A DNA stretch of 64,000 bases from Vibrio comitans. Its GTDB lineage: Bacteria; Pseudomonadota; Gammaproteobacteria; Enterobacterales; Vibrionaceae. The first letter of the stretch is position 1. Every line of letters starts with the position of its first letter. The notes below the pieces were generated by a model. The model was not told where the DNA came from. It made no database searches and worked only from the letters and a program-made list of their open reading frames with translations. This document shows, piece after piece, positions 62,339 to 64,000 of the stretch. Both the position numbers and the translations under genes were made by a program. The DNA lies in the NCBI GenBank assembly GCA_024346835.1, contig AP024866.1, forward strand, positions 1,302,001-1,366,000. The letters run 5' to 3'.

Positions 62339-64000
62339 CGATATCGCCTCCTAGTGTTTGCTGCTGGTTAAGCATGGCTTTGAAGGTGCCTTGATGCTGC
62401 AATTGACTGTAGCTACCTTGCTGGGTGAGAGCGCCATTTTCCAACACTAATATTTGATCCATCAATTGCAAGTTACTCAATTGGTGGGTAACCATAAGCG
62501 CCGTTTTTCCTACTAGCGCCGATTGCAGGCTTTCATTGATTAACGATTCGCTGCGCGCATCTAAACTGGCGGTAGGTTCATCCAGTAGCCAAAATTGCCC
62601 ATCCTGCAACAAGGCTCGTGCTAAGGCGATACGCTGAGCTTGACCTACAGATAGACCACCAGAGCGGTCGGCAATCGCATGGTCTAAACCCAGTTTATCG
62701 ATAAATTCATCAGCGTGAGCCTGTTTGATTTTATCTTGTAGCTCTTGCTCGCTAACTGAGTTCTCAGCAAGGTTAAGGTTTTCGGCAATGGTTCCATGAA
62801 CCAGTAGGGGGTTTTGACCTACCCAGCTCACCGTTGAGCGGTAGCTGCTGAGATCAACCTCGGATAGCTCGGTACCATTAATGGTGAGGCTACCTTGGTA
62901 AGGCAAGAATCCAAGAAGCGCGTTCATTATCGAGGTTTTACCTGCACCGCTTGGGCCAACTAAAGCGGTTTTCTTGCCTGCTTCTAGGGTGAAACTGACA
63001 GGGCCAACCAATACTTTGCCTTCTGTGCTAGTGACAATTAAATCTGTGGCCGTTATTACGCACTTCTTATCACTGTTGATAGCCTGCTTGTTGCTCTGTT
63101 GTTTTGGCTCTTCAATATTGAGGAAATCAACGATGCTTTCTGCAGCCCCGATCGCCTGCTGCTTAGCATGGTAAAAGGTACCAAGATCGCGAAGCGGTTG
63201 ATAAAACTCAGGTGCGAGTATCAAGATGAATAAGCCAGTAAAGAGAGTAACGCTAGTGCCATAGTGGCCAAAGTTAAGCTCACCAATAAAGGTGAAACCA
63301 AAATATACAGCAGTGAGTGCAATGGAAATAGAGGTGAAAAATTCCAGCACAGCTGAAGATAGAAATGCAATTTTTAACACACTCATGGTGCGCTCGCGAA
63401 ACACCTCTGATGCGGCATGTAGCTGCTCTTTTTCGTCTCTTGCGCGATCGAACAAGCGAATGGTTGTCATCGCTTGCAAGCGATCGTAAAAATGTCCAGA
63501 CAAGCGTTGCAGTGCTTTAAAGTTTTTACGGTTGGCATCGGCGGCTTTTTTGCCAACCAGTGCCATGAAAAAGGGAATGAGTGGTGCGGTGATTAAAAAT
63601 ATCAGTCCGCTGACCCAGTTAAGTGGGAATACTACAACCAAGATCATCAGCGGTACCAACGCTGACAGGGCCATTTGCGGTAGGTATTTCGCGAAGAAAT
63701 CTTGCATCTCTTCTACTTGCTCAATCAGCATGGTCCCCCAAGCTCCGGCTGTTTTGCCTTTTATATGGCCAGGCCCCAAGCGACGCATTTTATCGACCAC
63801 TAAGCCTCGAATATAGATGCGAACCTGCTCGCCGCTTCTATACCCGGCAATCTCTCTACACCATGCGAGGGCACTACGCAGCACCACTGTTGCACCTAAC
63901 CCAACGAATAGAGGAACTAATTCATACTTGTCGGTATGTTCGATAATGAGGCTATGTAGGATTTGAGCGATCAATGAGGCTTGAATGATGAGCACAACGG
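62331..64000 (-). CDS. cydD: CydD, ABC exporter subunit (5' end beyond the window)
   Basis: At least 556 codons are in the window; about 30 N-terminal residues are missing compared with E. coli CydD (588). The GTG at 63995 is an internal valine, since the frame stays open to the edge. Walker A GPSGAGKTSIMNAL, signature LSVGQAQRIALARALL (the LSVGQ form is usual for CydD) and FWLLDEPTASLD are present. Partner of CydC in exporting reduced thiols. Confidence 0.95.
   Translation of the reverse strand, partial: VVLIIQASLIAQILHSLIIEHTDKYELVPLFVGLGATVVLRSALAWCREIAGYRSGEQVRIYIRGLVVDKMRRLGPGHIKGKTAGAWGTMLIEQVEEMQDFFAKYLPQMALSALVPLMILVVVFPLNWVSGLIFLITAPLIPFFMALVGKKAADANRKNFKALQRLSGHFYDRLQAMTTIRLFDRARDEKEQLHAASEVFRERTMSVLKIAFLSSAVLEFFTSISIALTAVYFGFTFIGELNFGHYGTSVTLFTGLFILILAPEFYQPLRDLGTFYHAKQQAIGAAESIVDFLNIEEPKQQSNKQAINSDKKCVITATDLIVTSTEGKVLVGPVSFTLEAGKKTALVGPSGAGKTSIMNALLGFLPYQGSLTINGTELSEVDLSSYRSTVSWVGQNPLLVHGTIAENLNLAENSVSEQELQDKIKQAHADEFIDKLGLDHAIADRSGGLSVGQAQRIALARALLQDGQFWLLDEPTASLDARSESLINESLQSALVGKTALMVTHQLSNLQLMDQILVLENGALTQQGSYSQLQHQGTFKAMLNQQQTLGGDIDA

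Overview
The window is gamma-proteobacterial chromosomal DNA, very probably from a Vibrio. The gene order grxA, iron alcohol dehydrogenase, hexR, panP, lysO and tfoX, followed further on by a sensor kinase/response regulator pair, a DUF945 gene and serC, is the order I know from Vibrio chromosome 1. The Vibrio-type PanP decarboxylase, the MSHA-like pilin and the cryptochrome cluster agree with this. No rRNA, tRNA or CRISPR array was seen.

Positions 1 to about 10.1 kb are a DNA phosphorothioation (PT) defence island. A leftward gene cut by the window edge encodes a DUF4007 (SspB-like) protein, so the rest of the modification module should lie to the left. Divergent from it is a tight rightward operon: SF2 helicase, MORC/MutL-like GHKL ATPase, a repeat-rich protein, a phospholipase-D-type nuclease and an IscS/DndA/SspA-type cysteine desulfurase. 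Facing that operon is the methyltransferase-like protein typical of PT loci. I infer that helicase, ATPase, repeat protein and nuclease form the restriction arm. The ATPase and the repeat protein share a C-terminal module, present once in the former and twice in the latter, which suggests they act together. The first four operon genes look clearly more A+T-rich than the core genes. Two small leftward genes follow, one with a possible peptidase M15-like metal site, and then the core genome begins at pepT.

From 12.8 to 20 kb lies propionate catabolism by the 2-methylcitrate cycle: a GntR/FCD regulator with two ATTGTnnACAAT operators, then prpB, prpC, prpD and prpE. From 20 to 33.7 kb are housekeeping and transport genes: cpdB, an ACC-deaminase-like enzyme, a GtrA protein, a POT peptide transporter, grxA, an iron alcohol dehydrogenase with an FNR-like site, hexR, panP, a secreted protein, lysO, tfoX (competence) with a leader hairpin, and sstT.

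From 34 to 44.9 kb are an RND efflux pair with a divergent TetR regulator and a 35-bp operator, an OppA-like binding protein coupled to a tiny DUF2256 protein, a pilin-like gene, a cryptochrome/SDR pair and a lipase. From 45 to 64 kb are a large MMPL/RND-like exporter, ygiQ, outer-membrane proteins, a sensor kinase with a degenerate receiver plus its response regulator, a DUF945 protein, serC, a LysR/oxidoreductase divergent pair, and cydDC, with cydD cut by the right edge.

A family of about 100-bp palindromic repeats that start CGTCAT and end ATGACG is scattered between core genes (19.6-20.0, 34.1, 41.0-41.3 and 47.6-47.8 kb). One site holds three tandem copies.
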